From positions 310,001 through 374,000 of the forward strand of contig DATHBD010000051.1 in NCBI GenBank assembly GCA_035296325.1: a DNA stretch of 64,000 nt. The letters run 5' to 3'. The translations under genes were made by a program, and so were the position numbers. Every line of letters starts with the position of its first letter. Within the stretch, counting starts at the first letter, position 1. This DNA is from DATHBD01 sp035296325 (lineage in GTDB: Bacteria; Actinomycetota; Actinomycetes; Mycobacteriales; Micromonosporaceae). The notes below the pieces were generated by a model. It ran no database searches, was not told the origin of the DNA, and saw only the letters and a program-made list of their open reading frames with translations. Shown one piece after another: positions 16,536-23,776 of this stretch.

Positions 16536-18194
16536 CTACATCCTGTCCGGGGCGGACACGCCGAGAAGCGCGAGCCCGTTGCCCAGCACGGTGCGGGCCG
16601 CTTCGACCAGCCAGAGCCGCGCCCGGGTCACCGGCGTCGGCGCCTCGTCGCCACGGGGCAGCACCCGGCACACGTCGTAGAAGCGGTGGTACGTGCTCGC
16701 CAGCTCCTCCAGGTAGCGCGCCACCCGGTGCGGCTCGCGCAGCTCCGCCGCGGTGGCCACCACGGCGGGAAAGTCGCCGAGCGCCTTCAGAAGATCGTTC
16801 TCCCGCTCGTGTCCGAGCAGGCCCGGGTCGTACCCGTCACCGCGGGCGATGCCCAGCTCGGCGGCGTTGCGGAGCAGGGACGAGATCCGGGCATGCGCGT
16901 ACTGCACGTAGAACACCGGGTTGTCCGGCGCGTGCCGGGTGATCAGCTCGATGTCCAGGGTGAGCGGCGAGTCGGTGGAGGATCGGGTCAACGAGTACCG
17001 CGCGGCGTCCACCCCGACCAGGTCGACCAGCTCGTCCAGGGTGACGATGTTGCCGGCCCGCTTGCTCAGCTTGACCGGCTCGCCGCCGCGCAGCAGGTTG
17101 ACCATCTGGCCGATCAGCACGTCGACCGTGGCGGCCGGGTCGTCGCCGGCACACGCCGCGATCGCGCGCAGCCGGCCGACGTACCCGTGGTGGTCCGCAC
17201 CGAGCAGGTAGATGCAGCGGTCGAAGCCCCGCTCGCGCTTGCTCAGGTAGTACGCGGCGTCGGCGGCGAAGTACGTCTTCTCGCCGTTGCCCCGGATCAG
17301 CACCCGGTCGCGGTCGTCGCCGAAGTCGGTGGTCCGCAGCCACACCGCACCCTCGGACTCGTAGATGTGGCCCTGCGCCCGCAGCGTGTCCAGGGCGCGC
17401 TCCACCGCCCCGCCCTCGTGCAGCGTGCGCTCGGAGAACCAGACGTCGAAGTGCACCCCGAAGCGTTCCAGGCTGGCCCGGATGTCCGCGAGCATCATCC
17501 GGCAGCCCTGCTCGCGGAAGACGGCGAGCGCCTCCTCGCGGGGCAGGTCGAGCACGCCGGGCCGCTCGGCGACGAGGTCGCGGGCCAGGTCGACGATGTA
17601 CTCCCCGGCGTAGCCGTCGTCGCCGACCGGCTCGCCGGAGGCCGCCGCGTACAGCGACTCGCCGAAGCGGACCATCTGCGCCCCGGCGTCGTTGACGTAG
17701 AACTCCCTGCCCACCTCGGCACCTGCCGCGACGAGGATGCGCCCGAGCGAATCCCCCACCGCGGCCCAGCGGGTGTGCCCGAGGTGCACCGGGCCGGTCG
17801 GGTTCGACGAGACGAACTCCAGATTGATCTTCTGCCCGCGCAGGGCGTCGCTGCGCCCGTACCCCCGGCCCTTGGTGACCACGATCCGCGCGATCTCCCC
17901 GGCGGCGGCGGCGTCCAGGCGGATGTTCAGGAAGCCCGGGCCGGCGATGTCCACGGCCTTGATGCCGGCGACCCGGCCCAGTTGCCCGGCGATGCCCGCG
18001 GCCAGCTCGCGCGGTGCGATGCCGGCCTTCTTGGCGACCTGCATGGCGAGGTTTGACGCATAGTCACCGTGCTCGGGGTTGCGCGGCCGCTCCAGCACGG
18101 TGGTGGCCGGCAGCACCGAAATTTCCAGGCCCCGCTCGGCCAGCGTGGTGCGGGCGGCGTCGAGCACTGCTACGGCGAGTTCGGCGGGAGTCAC
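16536..18194 (-). CDS. argS: arginyl-tRNA synthetase
   Basis: This class I aminoacyl-tRNA synthetase charges tRNA-Arg. The 552-residue protein has the HIGH-type motif in SSNPTGPVHLGHTRWAAVGDSLGRIL. The KMSKS region is degenerate (VKLSKRAGNIVTLDEL), as is common in ArgRS. The N-terminal additional domain and the C-terminal DALR anticodon-binding domain (NPVFYVQYAHARISSLLRNA) are present. The GTG start at 18194 gives the expected N terminus. It heads the argS-lysA-hom-thrC-MFS-thrB run, which has almost no intergenic space until thrC. Confidence 0.96.
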   Translation of the reverse strand: MTPAELAVAVLDAARTTLAERGLEISVLPATTVLERPRNPEHGDYASNLAMQVAKKAGIAPRELAAGIAGQLGRVAGIKAVDIAGPGFLNIRLDAAAAGEIARIVVTKGRGYGRSDALRGQKINLEFVSSNPTGPVHLGHTRWAAVGDSLGRILVAAGAEVGREFYVNDAGAQMVRFGESLYAAASGEPVGDDGYAGEYIVDLARDLVAERPGVLDLPREEALAVFREQGCRMMLADIRASLERFGVHFDVWFSERTLHEGGAVERALDTLRAQGHIYESEGAVWLRTTDFGDDRDRVLIRGNGEKTYFAADAAYYLSKRERGFDRCIYLLGADHHGYVGRLRAIAACAGDDPAATVDVLIGQMVNLLRGGEPVKLSKRAGNIVTLDELVDLVGVDAARYSLTRSSTDSPLTLDIELITRHAPDNPVFYVQYAHARISSLLRNAAELGIARGDGYDPGLLGHERENDLLKALGDFPAVVATAAELREPHRVARYLEELASTYHRFYDVCRVLPRGDEAPTPVTRARLWLVEAARTVLGNGLALLGVSAPDRM

Positions 18195-18351
18195 CGAGCA
18201 ATGCTAGCCGGGGTAGACTCCGGTACTTGGTGGAGGGCCGACGTGCTGGTCACAATGCGGGATGTCCCCTCCCTGCCTGGGAAGCCGCACGGCGACAGGC
18301 GCCGCACCGCCCGAAATGACCCCGACCGACCCTTCATCGTGACGAGGCGTA

Positions 18352-19272
18352 ATGAGCATGAGCACGCAGCACGGCGGCGGTGCCCGCAAGCCGTCTGCCA
18401 CAAAGGCCACCGCCGGCGGCAAGCCTTCGGACCCGGCAGCCGACGCGGGGAAACCGACCGCTCGCAAGTCCAGCACCGGCAGCACAGCGGCCAAGGCCGG
18501 CGGGCGGCCTGCCGCCAAGACCGGCGGCAAGGGCGGCGGCCCCCGCAAGCCGATCTCCCCGGTCAAGGTCAGCCAGGGCCGCAACTGGGGGCCGATCGCG
18601 CTCTTCACCGTCGTGGGGCTGCTTGCGGTCGCGATCATCGGCTACGGCAGTTGGGCGGTCTACGACAACGGCATGAGCTGGTCGGAGCGTGCCGCCCGGA
18701 TCGACGGCCTGGAGAACTGGCGCAAGAAGGACCCGACCGGGATGAAGTCCGGCGACCACAAGGTCGGGCCGGTCGACTACTCCAAGATGGCGATGTCGCC
18801 GCCGGTCGGTGGCCCGCACAACCAGAACTGGCAGCGGTGCCAGGGCGACGTGTACGACGCCCCGATCGCCACCGAGCACGCGATCCACAGCATGGAGCAC
18901 GGCGCGGTGTGGATCACCTACAAGCCGGACCTGGCGCAAGATCAGGTCGAGCAGCTGGCGAAGCGCGTTCGCGGCAACGACTACACCCTGATGAGCCCGT
19001 TCGAGAAGCAGGAGGCGCCGATCTCGGTGCAGACCTGGGGGTACCAGCTCAAGGTCGACAACGCGAACGATGCCCGCATCGACGAGTTCCTCAAGGCCCT
19101 GCGTCAGCGCTCCTCCATCGAGGGCTCAGGTGCGACCTGCACCAGCGGGGCAATGATCACCGAAACCGGCACCACCCCGCGTGACCTTGCCCCGCCACAG
19201 CAGCAGGACCCCGCCGGTGGCGCCGGTCAGCCCGGTGACCCGGCCGGCGGCGGCGGCCAGCCAGCCGGATGA
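18352..19272 (+). CDS. membrane-anchored DUF3105 protein
   Basis: The 306-residue protein has a Lys/Ala/Gly-rich cytoplasmic N terminus of about 75 residues. A single membrane segment follows (WGPIALFTVVGLLAVAIIGYGSW, about 78-100), then an extracytoplasmic DUF3105 domain with the hallmark ATEHAIHSMEHGAVWITYKPDL. A Pro/Gly/Gln-rich tail ends the protein. GAGG precedes the ATG. Function of DUF3105 is unknown. The stop overlaps the start of the DUF305 gene (ATGA), so the two are probably made together at the membrane. Confidence 0.88.
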   Translation: MSMSTQHGGGARKPSATKATAGGKPSDPAADAGKPTARKSSTGSTAAKAGGRPAAKTGGKGGGPRKPISPVKVSQGRNWGPIALFTVVGLLAVAIIGYGSWAVYDNGMSWSERAARIDGLENWRKKDPTGMKSGDHKVGPVDYSKMAMSPPVGGPHNQNWQRCQGDVYDAPIATEHAIHSMEHGAVWITYKPDLAQDQVEQLAKRVRGNDYTLMSPFEKQEAPISVQTWGYQLKVDNANDARIDEFLKALRQRSSIEGSGATCTSGAMITETGTTPRDLAPPQQQDPAGGAGQPGDPAGGGGQPAG

Positions 19273-19904
19273 CGGTCCAGCTCCTCCCCGCATCGCGACG
19301 GGCGCGCCTGATCCTGGGCGCGCTCGCCGCGGTCGTCGGGCTCACCCTGGCGTTCGCGGCCGGGTACTTCGGTCCACGCTTCACCGCGCCGGGCGACGAC
19401 TCGGCCGAGGCCGGGTTCGCCCGCGACATGGCTCAGCACCACGCCCAGGCCGTCGAGATGGCCATGTACGGATATCGCCTGTCGCCCAGCGAACAGGTCC
19501 GCATCATGGCGTACGACATGGTCACCAGCCAGCAGTGGCAGATCGGCGCGATGCAGACCTGGCTCGAGGAGTGGCGCCTCAGCCCGAGCCGGACCGGCTC
19601 GGCGATGGAGTGGATGCCGAACGGCGCGGCGGAGGTGCAGCCCGACGGCCGGATGCCGGGCATGGCCACCACCACCGAACTCATGCAACTGCAGGCTGCC
19701 AAGGGTCGCGAGTTCGACATCCTGTTCTGCCAGTTGATGCTGCGCCACCACCTCGGCGGGGTACACATGGCGCAGGCGATCCTGAAACTCACCGATCACG
19801 AGCACGTTCGATCGATGGCGGAAAAGGTGATCGCCACCCAGCAGAAGGAGAACGACATCCTCGCCCACCTGTTGCAGGACTACGGGGCGAAGCCACTGCA
19901 GTAG
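19269..19904 (+). CDS. DUF305 family exported protein
   Basis: A 211-residue protein with an N-terminal membrane or signal segment (LILGALAAVVGLTLAFAAGYFG) is followed by a DUF305 four-helix (ferritin-like) domain. The paired histidine motifs FARDMAQHHAQAVEMAMY and QLMLRHHLGGVHMAQAIL are seen. DUF305 proteins are implicated in metal, often copper, handling, but biochemical proof is limited. The 4-bp overlap with the DUF3105 gene suggests a two-protein extracytoplasmic module. Confidence 0.88.
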   Translation: MTVQLLPASRRARLILGALAAVVGLTLAFAAGYFGPRFTAPGDDSAEAGFARDMAQHHAQAVEMAMYGYRLSPSEQVRIMAYDMVTSQQWQIGAMQTWLEEWRLSPSRTGSAMEWMPNGAAEVQPDGRMPGMATTTELMQLQAAKGREFDILFCQLMLRHHLGGVHMAQAILKLTDHEHVRSMAEKVIATQQKENDILAHLLQDYGAKPLQ

Positions 19905-20012
19905 TCGATCATCCGCGGCGTCGGCTCGACGCCGACACGGTCCGGGCGGGTGCGGGGAGTCCGTCGGCGCTCTGCTAATCTGCTGGGGTTGTTGGCGCAG
20001 TTGTGCAGTAGC

Positions 20013-20084
20013 GCCCCCGTAGCTCAGGGGATAGAGCACCGCCCTCCGGAGGCGGTGGCGCAGGTTCGAATCCTGCCGGGGGCA
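20013..20084 (+). tRNA. tRNA-Arg (anticodon CCG)
   Basis: The acceptor stem GCCCCCG (20013-20019) pairs with CGGGGGC (20077-20083). The anticodon stem CCGCC/GGCGG (20039-20043/20051-20055) encloses loop CTCCGGA with anticodon CCG at 20046-20048. The T arm is GCAGG-TTCGAAT-CCTGC. The discriminator base is A, and the 3' CCA is not encoded. A -10-like TAATCT lies at 19976-19981. Confidence 0.97.
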
Positions 20085-20164
20085 CGTTACAGAACTACAA
20101 ATGCGCAGCACGGCCGGCCGATCACTGATCGTAGAGGCCAGTCTCGCGTTCGAGTAGACGTTTA

Positions 20165-20198
20165 AGGATGCCCCCGGCCGAGCGGCTGGGGGCATCCT
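20165..20198 (+). terminator. strong hairpin downstream of tRNA-Arg
   Basis: AGGATGCCCCC (20165-20175) pairs perfectly with GGGGGCATCCT (20188-20198). The enclosed GGCCGAGCGGCT continues the stem through GCCG/CGGC, giving a nearly loop-free hairpin of about 15 bp. It begins 80 bases after the tRNA and most likely ends its transcript. No T-run follows. The remaining sequence up to the sigma factor gene (20199-20472) shows no gene. Confidence 0.75.
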
Positions 20199-20472
20199 CG
20201 CGTTGGCTCGATGCGCGGGCGCGGAACGCGCCGGGATCGCTGCTGGTGGTGGAAAGGCAATTTCCAGGCCCCGGGTGATGCTGATGTGGGTCCTGGACGA
20301 GGTGTTCATCGGGTACTACGGCGCCTGTGTCCGACCTGGAGCACCTACCCCGGATCGACCCGACCCATCCGCCCTGGCGAACGGCCCGGTGTCAGCGGCT
20401 TCACCGATCAGAATTCTTCCGCCACGTCGTCGGTTCTGGTAGGCCCCTCACACCGGTGGAAGATTGGTGACC

Positions 20473-21480
20473 ATGACCGACGCTAGACCGCTGGGCGCTG
20501 ACGAAGCCTCGTTCATCGCGGTGGTTCGCTCAGGCGATACGGCGCGGTTTGCGCTCATCACGGAGCGCCACCGGCGTGAGCTGCAGGTGCACTGCTACCG
20601 GATGCTTGCGAACTACGAAGACGCCCAGGACATGACGCAGGAGACGTTCCTGCGAGCGTGGAACAAGCGGGAGTCGTTCAAGGGCCATGCTGCGCTGCGG
20701 ACCTGGCTGTACCGGATCGCGACGAACGTCTGCCTTGACTTCCTGGAGAAGCGCAATGACCGCACACCCGTACCGTCCGGGCTGTCGAACTCCGGCTCCG
20801 AGGTGCTGTACCTGCAGCCGTACCCCGACCGGATGCTCCCCGAAGACCCGCAGGAATCGGTGGTAGCGCGGGAGACGATCGAGCTGGCGTTCATCGTCGC
20901 CGTCCAGCACCTGCCGCCGCGGCAGCGGGCGGTGTTCATCCTGCGCGACGTCGTCGGCTGGCCGGCGTCGAAGGTCGCCGACGCCCTCGATCTGACCATC
21001 GCATCGGTGACCAGCGCGCTGCAGCGGGCGCGCGTGACGGTGCGCGAGCAGCTGCCCGACCGCCGCCTCGACTGGCGGAGCCCCGCCGCCCACGAGCTGT
21101 CGAAGGACGAGCGCGGCGTGGTGAAGTCGTACATCGACGCCCATGAGCGCAACGACCTCGACGGGCTGATGTCCCTGCTGCGCGACGACCTGCGCTTCGT
21201 GATGCTGCCCGAGGCGGGCACCTCGGTCATCACGGCCAAGGACGCGGTGGACGGCTGGGTCTCCGGTGGGCTCTTCCAGCCCGGCTACGACGACTGGCGC
21301 TGTATCGCCACGACGGTCAACCGCATGCCCGCCGCCGCGCTGTACCTCCGCACCCGTGACGACCCGGAGTACCGGTTGTTCAACATCGCGGTCCTGCACA
21401 TCGTCGACCGGAAGATCGCCGAGCTCACCGGATTCGACGCCACCGACAAACCATGGCTGGACCTGCCCCCGACACTGTGA
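20473..21480 (+). CDS. ECF RNA polymerase sigma factor with SnoaL-like C-terminal domain (SigG/SigX5-like)
   Basis: The 335-residue protein contains sigma region 2 (RHRRELQVHCYRMLANYEDAQDMTQETFLRAW...LRTWLYRIATNVCLDFL) and region 4 (LPPRQRAVFILRDVVGWPASKVADALDLTIASVTSALQRAR). About 130 extra residues follow, containing a SnoaL/NTF2-like fold (VVKSYIDAHERNDLDGLMSLLRDDLRFVMLP). This layout matches the large ECF sigma factors typified by M. tuberculosis SigG, in which the extra domain substitutes for an anti-sigma factor. ATG 20473 is preferred over the in-frame TTG at 20464. It is convergent with the reductase gene. Confidence 0.88.
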   Translation: MTDARPLGADEASFIAVVRSGDTARFALITERHRRELQVHCYRMLANYEDAQDMTQETFLRAWNKRESFKGHAALRTWLYRIATNVCLDFLEKRNDRTPVPSGLSNSGSEVLYLQPYPDRMLPEDPQESVVARETIELAFIVAVQHLPPRQRAVFILRDVVGWPASKVADALDLTIASVTSALQRARVTVREQLPDRRLDWRSPAAHELSKDERGVVKSYIDAHERNDLDGLMSLLRDDLRFVMLPEAGTSVITAKDAVDGWVSGGLFQPGYDDWRCIATTVNRMPAAALYLRTRDDPEYRLFNIAVLHIVDRKIAELTGFDATDKPWLDLPPTL

Positions 21481-21490
21481 TCAGACAAGT

Positions 21491-21510
21491 CCCCGGCGTT
21501 GCCGGCGGGG
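21491..21510. terminator. short hairpin between convergent genes
   Basis: CCCCGGC (21491-21497) and GCCGGCGGGG (21501-21510) form a GC-rich stem with one bulged C, positioned 11 bp after the sigma factor stop and 71 bp before the end of the convergent reductase gene. It is a plausible bidirectional terminator without a T-run. Confidence 0.4.
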
Positions 21511-21580
21511 CATCTTGATGCCCGAAGAACGTCAGGAAGATTTTCGACCAGGCCTCACGAACCGAGCAACTGACCCGTGC

Positions 21581-22168
21581 TCATCGCCTCGTCTCGTATC
21601 GGGTCAGCACGACGCCGCCGGGAAATGTCCGCGTCTCCACGAGGTTCAGGTTCACCCAGCTGTCCAGCGCGGTAAAGAACGGCGTGCCGCCGCCCACCAG
21701 GACCGGCACGGTGACCAACATGTACTCGTCGATCAGCCCGGCCCGCATGGCCGCTCCGGCGAGCGTCGCGCCGCCGATGTCCATCGGGCCGGCGTCCCCG
21801 GTCTTGAGCCGGGTGATCTCGGTGACCGCGTCGCCGGTGACCAGACGGGTGTTCCAATCGACCGTGCTGGTCGTCGAGGAGAACACCACCTTCGGCATGT
21901 CCCGCCAGCGGCGGGCGTACTCGATTTCCGCCTGTGTGGCGCCGGGCTGCTGGTCGGCGGTCGGCCAGTGGGAACTCATCGCCTCCCACAGCTTGCGCCC
22001 ATACAGCGCCAGACCCGTCGCCCCCACCCGGTCGGACCACCACTGGAACAGCTCGTCGCTCGGCGACGAGTCCGGTCCCTCACCGCCACTCCAGCCGAGG
22101 TCGTCGCCGGGCGCGGCGATGTAGCCGTCCAGGGTCACATTCATGCCGAAGGTCAGTTTCCGCATCAT
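21581..22168 (-). CDS. dihydrofolate-reductase-fold protein (RibD C-terminal type)
   Basis: The 195-residue protein starts MRKLTFGMNVTLDGYIAAPGDD, the usual start of the RibD-C/DHFR-like 'dihydrofolate reductase family' proteins of actinobacteria. It contains GLALYGRKLWEAMSSHWP and the cofactor-region pattern DIGGATLAGAAMRAGLIDEYMLVTVPVLVGGGTPFF. These are NADPH-dependent reductases of unknown substrate, and true folate activity is unlikely. ATG 22168 or 22165 can serve as start. It often accompanies ECF sigma factors. Confidence 0.85.
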   Translation of the reverse strand: MMRKLTFGMNVTLDGYIAAPGDDLGWSGGEGPDSSPSDELFQWWSDRVGATGLALYGRKLWEAMSSHWPTADQQPGATQAEIEYARRWRDMPKVVFSSTTSTVDWNTRLVTGDAVTEITRLKTGDAGPMDIGGATLAGAAMRAGLIDEYMLVTVPVLVGGGTPFFTALDSWVNLNLVETRTFPGGVVLTRYETRR

Positions 22169-22518
22169 GCCGGCCTCTCGTCAGTCGATCTCATACGTAC
22201 AGACGGGCGCTGCGCGAAAACCTGATCGGTGCGCGCTGCTGGCAGACCCAAGGTCACCGCGCAGACATCGCCAGCCAACGAAACGGCGCCCCAGACCTGG
22301 GCAGACCCAGGGCAGGGGCGCTGTTGTCCGGCCACTCGGCCACATCGGTGGATGGGCGCTCCCCCGCAGGTTCGCCGCGCCGGCGTGCGGTGGCGGCCCT
22401 GCCCGCCGTGTCCAGCCCGAGCGGCGTGCCCGGCATCGGCCGGGCCGCCGCGAGCCTCAGGCGGAGCCGGAGAGTGCCTTGAGTTTCGCACCGGCCCCCC
22501 GATCAGACCGCCGTAGGA
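22169..22518. other. 350-bp stretch without a supportable gene
   Basis: Short open frames exist on both strands, up to about 108 codons (22165-22491 on the minus strand). Their products are low-complexity, rich in Pro, Arg and Ala, and none has a good ribosome-binding site or a recognisable domain. I see no repeat or clear promoter here. Confidence 0.4.
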
Positions 22519-23403
22519 TTATGCCTGGGTGCGGCCGACGTAGAGCAGGTGGCCGGCAACGCCGTGGAAGCTGGGCTCCGTCGCGGTGCGGGCGAGAAGG
22601 TCCAATGCCGCCTCGTATGAGGCGGGATCGCCGATTCGCAGCTCCTCGAGACTGGGTTCCAGGCCGGTGGCGAACCCATGGGTGGAAGCAAGCAACACGC
22701 TGCGGAGCCCCGCCGCAGCGAAGGTTTCCTCCACCTTCGCGGGGTCGACGCCATAGCCGGAAGAAAAGCGGCCGGGATGGAGACTGGTGAACTCGCCGCG
22801 TGACAACAGCGCGTCGACGAACGCGGCATCGGCCAAGCGACCCCGTTCGTCAGGAACCGAGAGCGTACGCCGCAGCAACGACCACCGTGGCATCAGCGCG
22901 ATGGCGACCAGCCCGCCGGGAGCTGTGACTCGTACTATCTCCTTCAACGCCCGTCGTCGGTCGTCGGCAGCGGGGAGATGGTAGAACGGTCCCAGGGCCA
23001 GGGTCGCGGCGAAGGTACCTTCGGGCCAACGGCTGAGGTCGCACGCATCGGCTTGAACAATTTCGTCCACCCCGGTCGTTCCTGTCTCGGCAACGAGCTC
23101 GTAAGCCAACTCCAACAGGTTGGGCGACAGGTCGGCCAAGCTGACCCTCAGCCCTTGGGCAGCAAGCCAGACGGCGTAACGGCCAGGTCCCCCACCGATG
23201 TCGAGAATCCTGCCCTCGGCCGGTAGGTGCGGGCGCAACAGTCGTGTGGTGAGGGCGAACTCCAAGCGGCCCTCGGCAGTCAGAAGCCGCTCCAGCTCCC
23301 GCTCGTGGAACGAGGCGTAATAGTCGCGCACCGCATCGCGACCCGGATCTCCCACACCAGCCTCCAGCAGACCGTTACTTCGCCGCAAGACGATACGTCG
23401 CAT
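22519..23403 (-). CDS. class I SAM-dependent methyltransferase
   Basis: The predicted protein (294 residues from ATG 23403, which AGAGG precedes closely; the frame is open to ATG 23424) has motif I ILDIGGGPGRYAVWLAAQG and motif II VSLADLSPNLLELA. A DACDLSRWPEGTFAATLALGPFYHL region then follows, typical of small-molecule methyltransferases. The substrate is unknown. It stands alone between gene-free stretches and diverges from the DAHP synthase. Confidence 0.82.
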   Translation of the reverse strand: MRRIVLRRSNGLLEAGVGDPGRDAVRDYYASFHERELERLLTAEGRLEFALTTRLLRPHLPAEGRILDIGGGPGRYAVWLAAQGLRVSLADLSPNLLELAYELVAETGTTGVDEIVQADACDLSRWPEGTFAATLALGPFYHLPAADDRRRALKEIVRVTAPGGLVAIALMPRWSLLRRTLSVPDERGRLADAAFVDALLSRGEFTSLHPGRFSSGYGVDPAKVEETFAAAGLRSVLLASTHGFATGLEPSLEELRIGDPASYEAALDLLARTATEPSFHGVAGHLLYVGRTQA

Positions 23404-23589
23404 CGCCTCTGCCCGACATCTCATGTACCGCCGATCGTGCGCGGTGGCCGGCAGCGCTGTCGCGCTCGGTGGTCAATCCACTTGTCGGCCGACGTGCTGA
23501 ACGATGTGAGTGCACCTGGGGTGGCGACGGCGCCCCACGACGTACCGGCTCCGCGACAAACCGCCCGGGCGGCCGGGCTCCGGGATTCC

Positions 23590-23620
23590 TTGACGCCCCG
23601 GGCTGCGGCGCTGCTAGGCT
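23590..23620 (+). promoter_or_regulatory. promoter of the DAHP synthase leader
   Basis: TTGACG (23590-23595) and TAGGCT (23615-23620) are separated by 19 bp and fit a housekeeping sigma promoter. Transcription starting 7-8 bases after the -10 box would begin at or one base before the GTG at 23628. The leader ORF would then be read from a leaderless transcript, a mode common in actinobacteria. Confidence 0.6.
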
Positions 23621-23627
23621 CGGCGCT

Positions 23628-23693
23628 GTGCAGCGCCAGTATTGGTTTGGACCACCGGCCCGGGGCGGGTCGGCGGGCGATCCGTCGCGCTGA
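23628..23693 (+). CDS. leader peptide with consecutive Tyr-Trp-Phe codons
   Basis: A 21-codon ORF starts at GTG 23628 with M-Q-R-Q-Y-W-F-G-P-P and ends at TGA 23691-23693, 83 bp before the DAHP synthase start. Residues 5-7 are Tyr, Trp and Phe, the three end products of the pathway the downstream enzyme opens. Trp and Tyr codons are rare, so the run is unlikely to be chance. It is best read as a regulatory leader peptide at which ribosomes stall when any aromatic aminoacyl-tRNA is scarce. It has no protein function of its own. Confidence 0.65.
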   Translation: MQRQYWFGPPARGGSAGDPSR

Positions 23694-23703
23694 CCATCCA
23701 CCC

Positions 23704-23745
23704 CCCGAGCCAGGACATCGAGCCGGCTCGGCTGGGAAGTGACCG
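23704..23745 (+). promoter_or_regulatory. inverted-repeat region between leader peptide and DAHP synthase
   Basis: Just after the leader stop the sequence contains the palindrome CGAGCCGGCTCG (about 23729-23740), flanked by CCAG/CTGG arms. Further on, GGCTCGC can pair alternatively with the upstream GAGCC copies. Competing hairpins of this kind are what a ribosome-dependent attenuator needs. No T-run is visible, so a terminator is not proven, and sequestration of the aro gene's start site is an alternative. Confidence 0.35.
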
Positions 23746-23776
23746 GGCGGCTCGCTGACGAGAGGTCGCCACCGTC

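Noticed and set aside
20013..20472. tRNA-Arg as an integration site of a genomic island
   Set aside because: No integrase, no direct repeat of the tRNA 3' end and no phage-like genes are visible downstream within the window.
22165..22516. Short open frames in the gap between the reductase and methyltransferase genes
   Set aside because: Low-complexity products, no ribosome-binding sites and frames open on several strands at once. Nothing supports coding.
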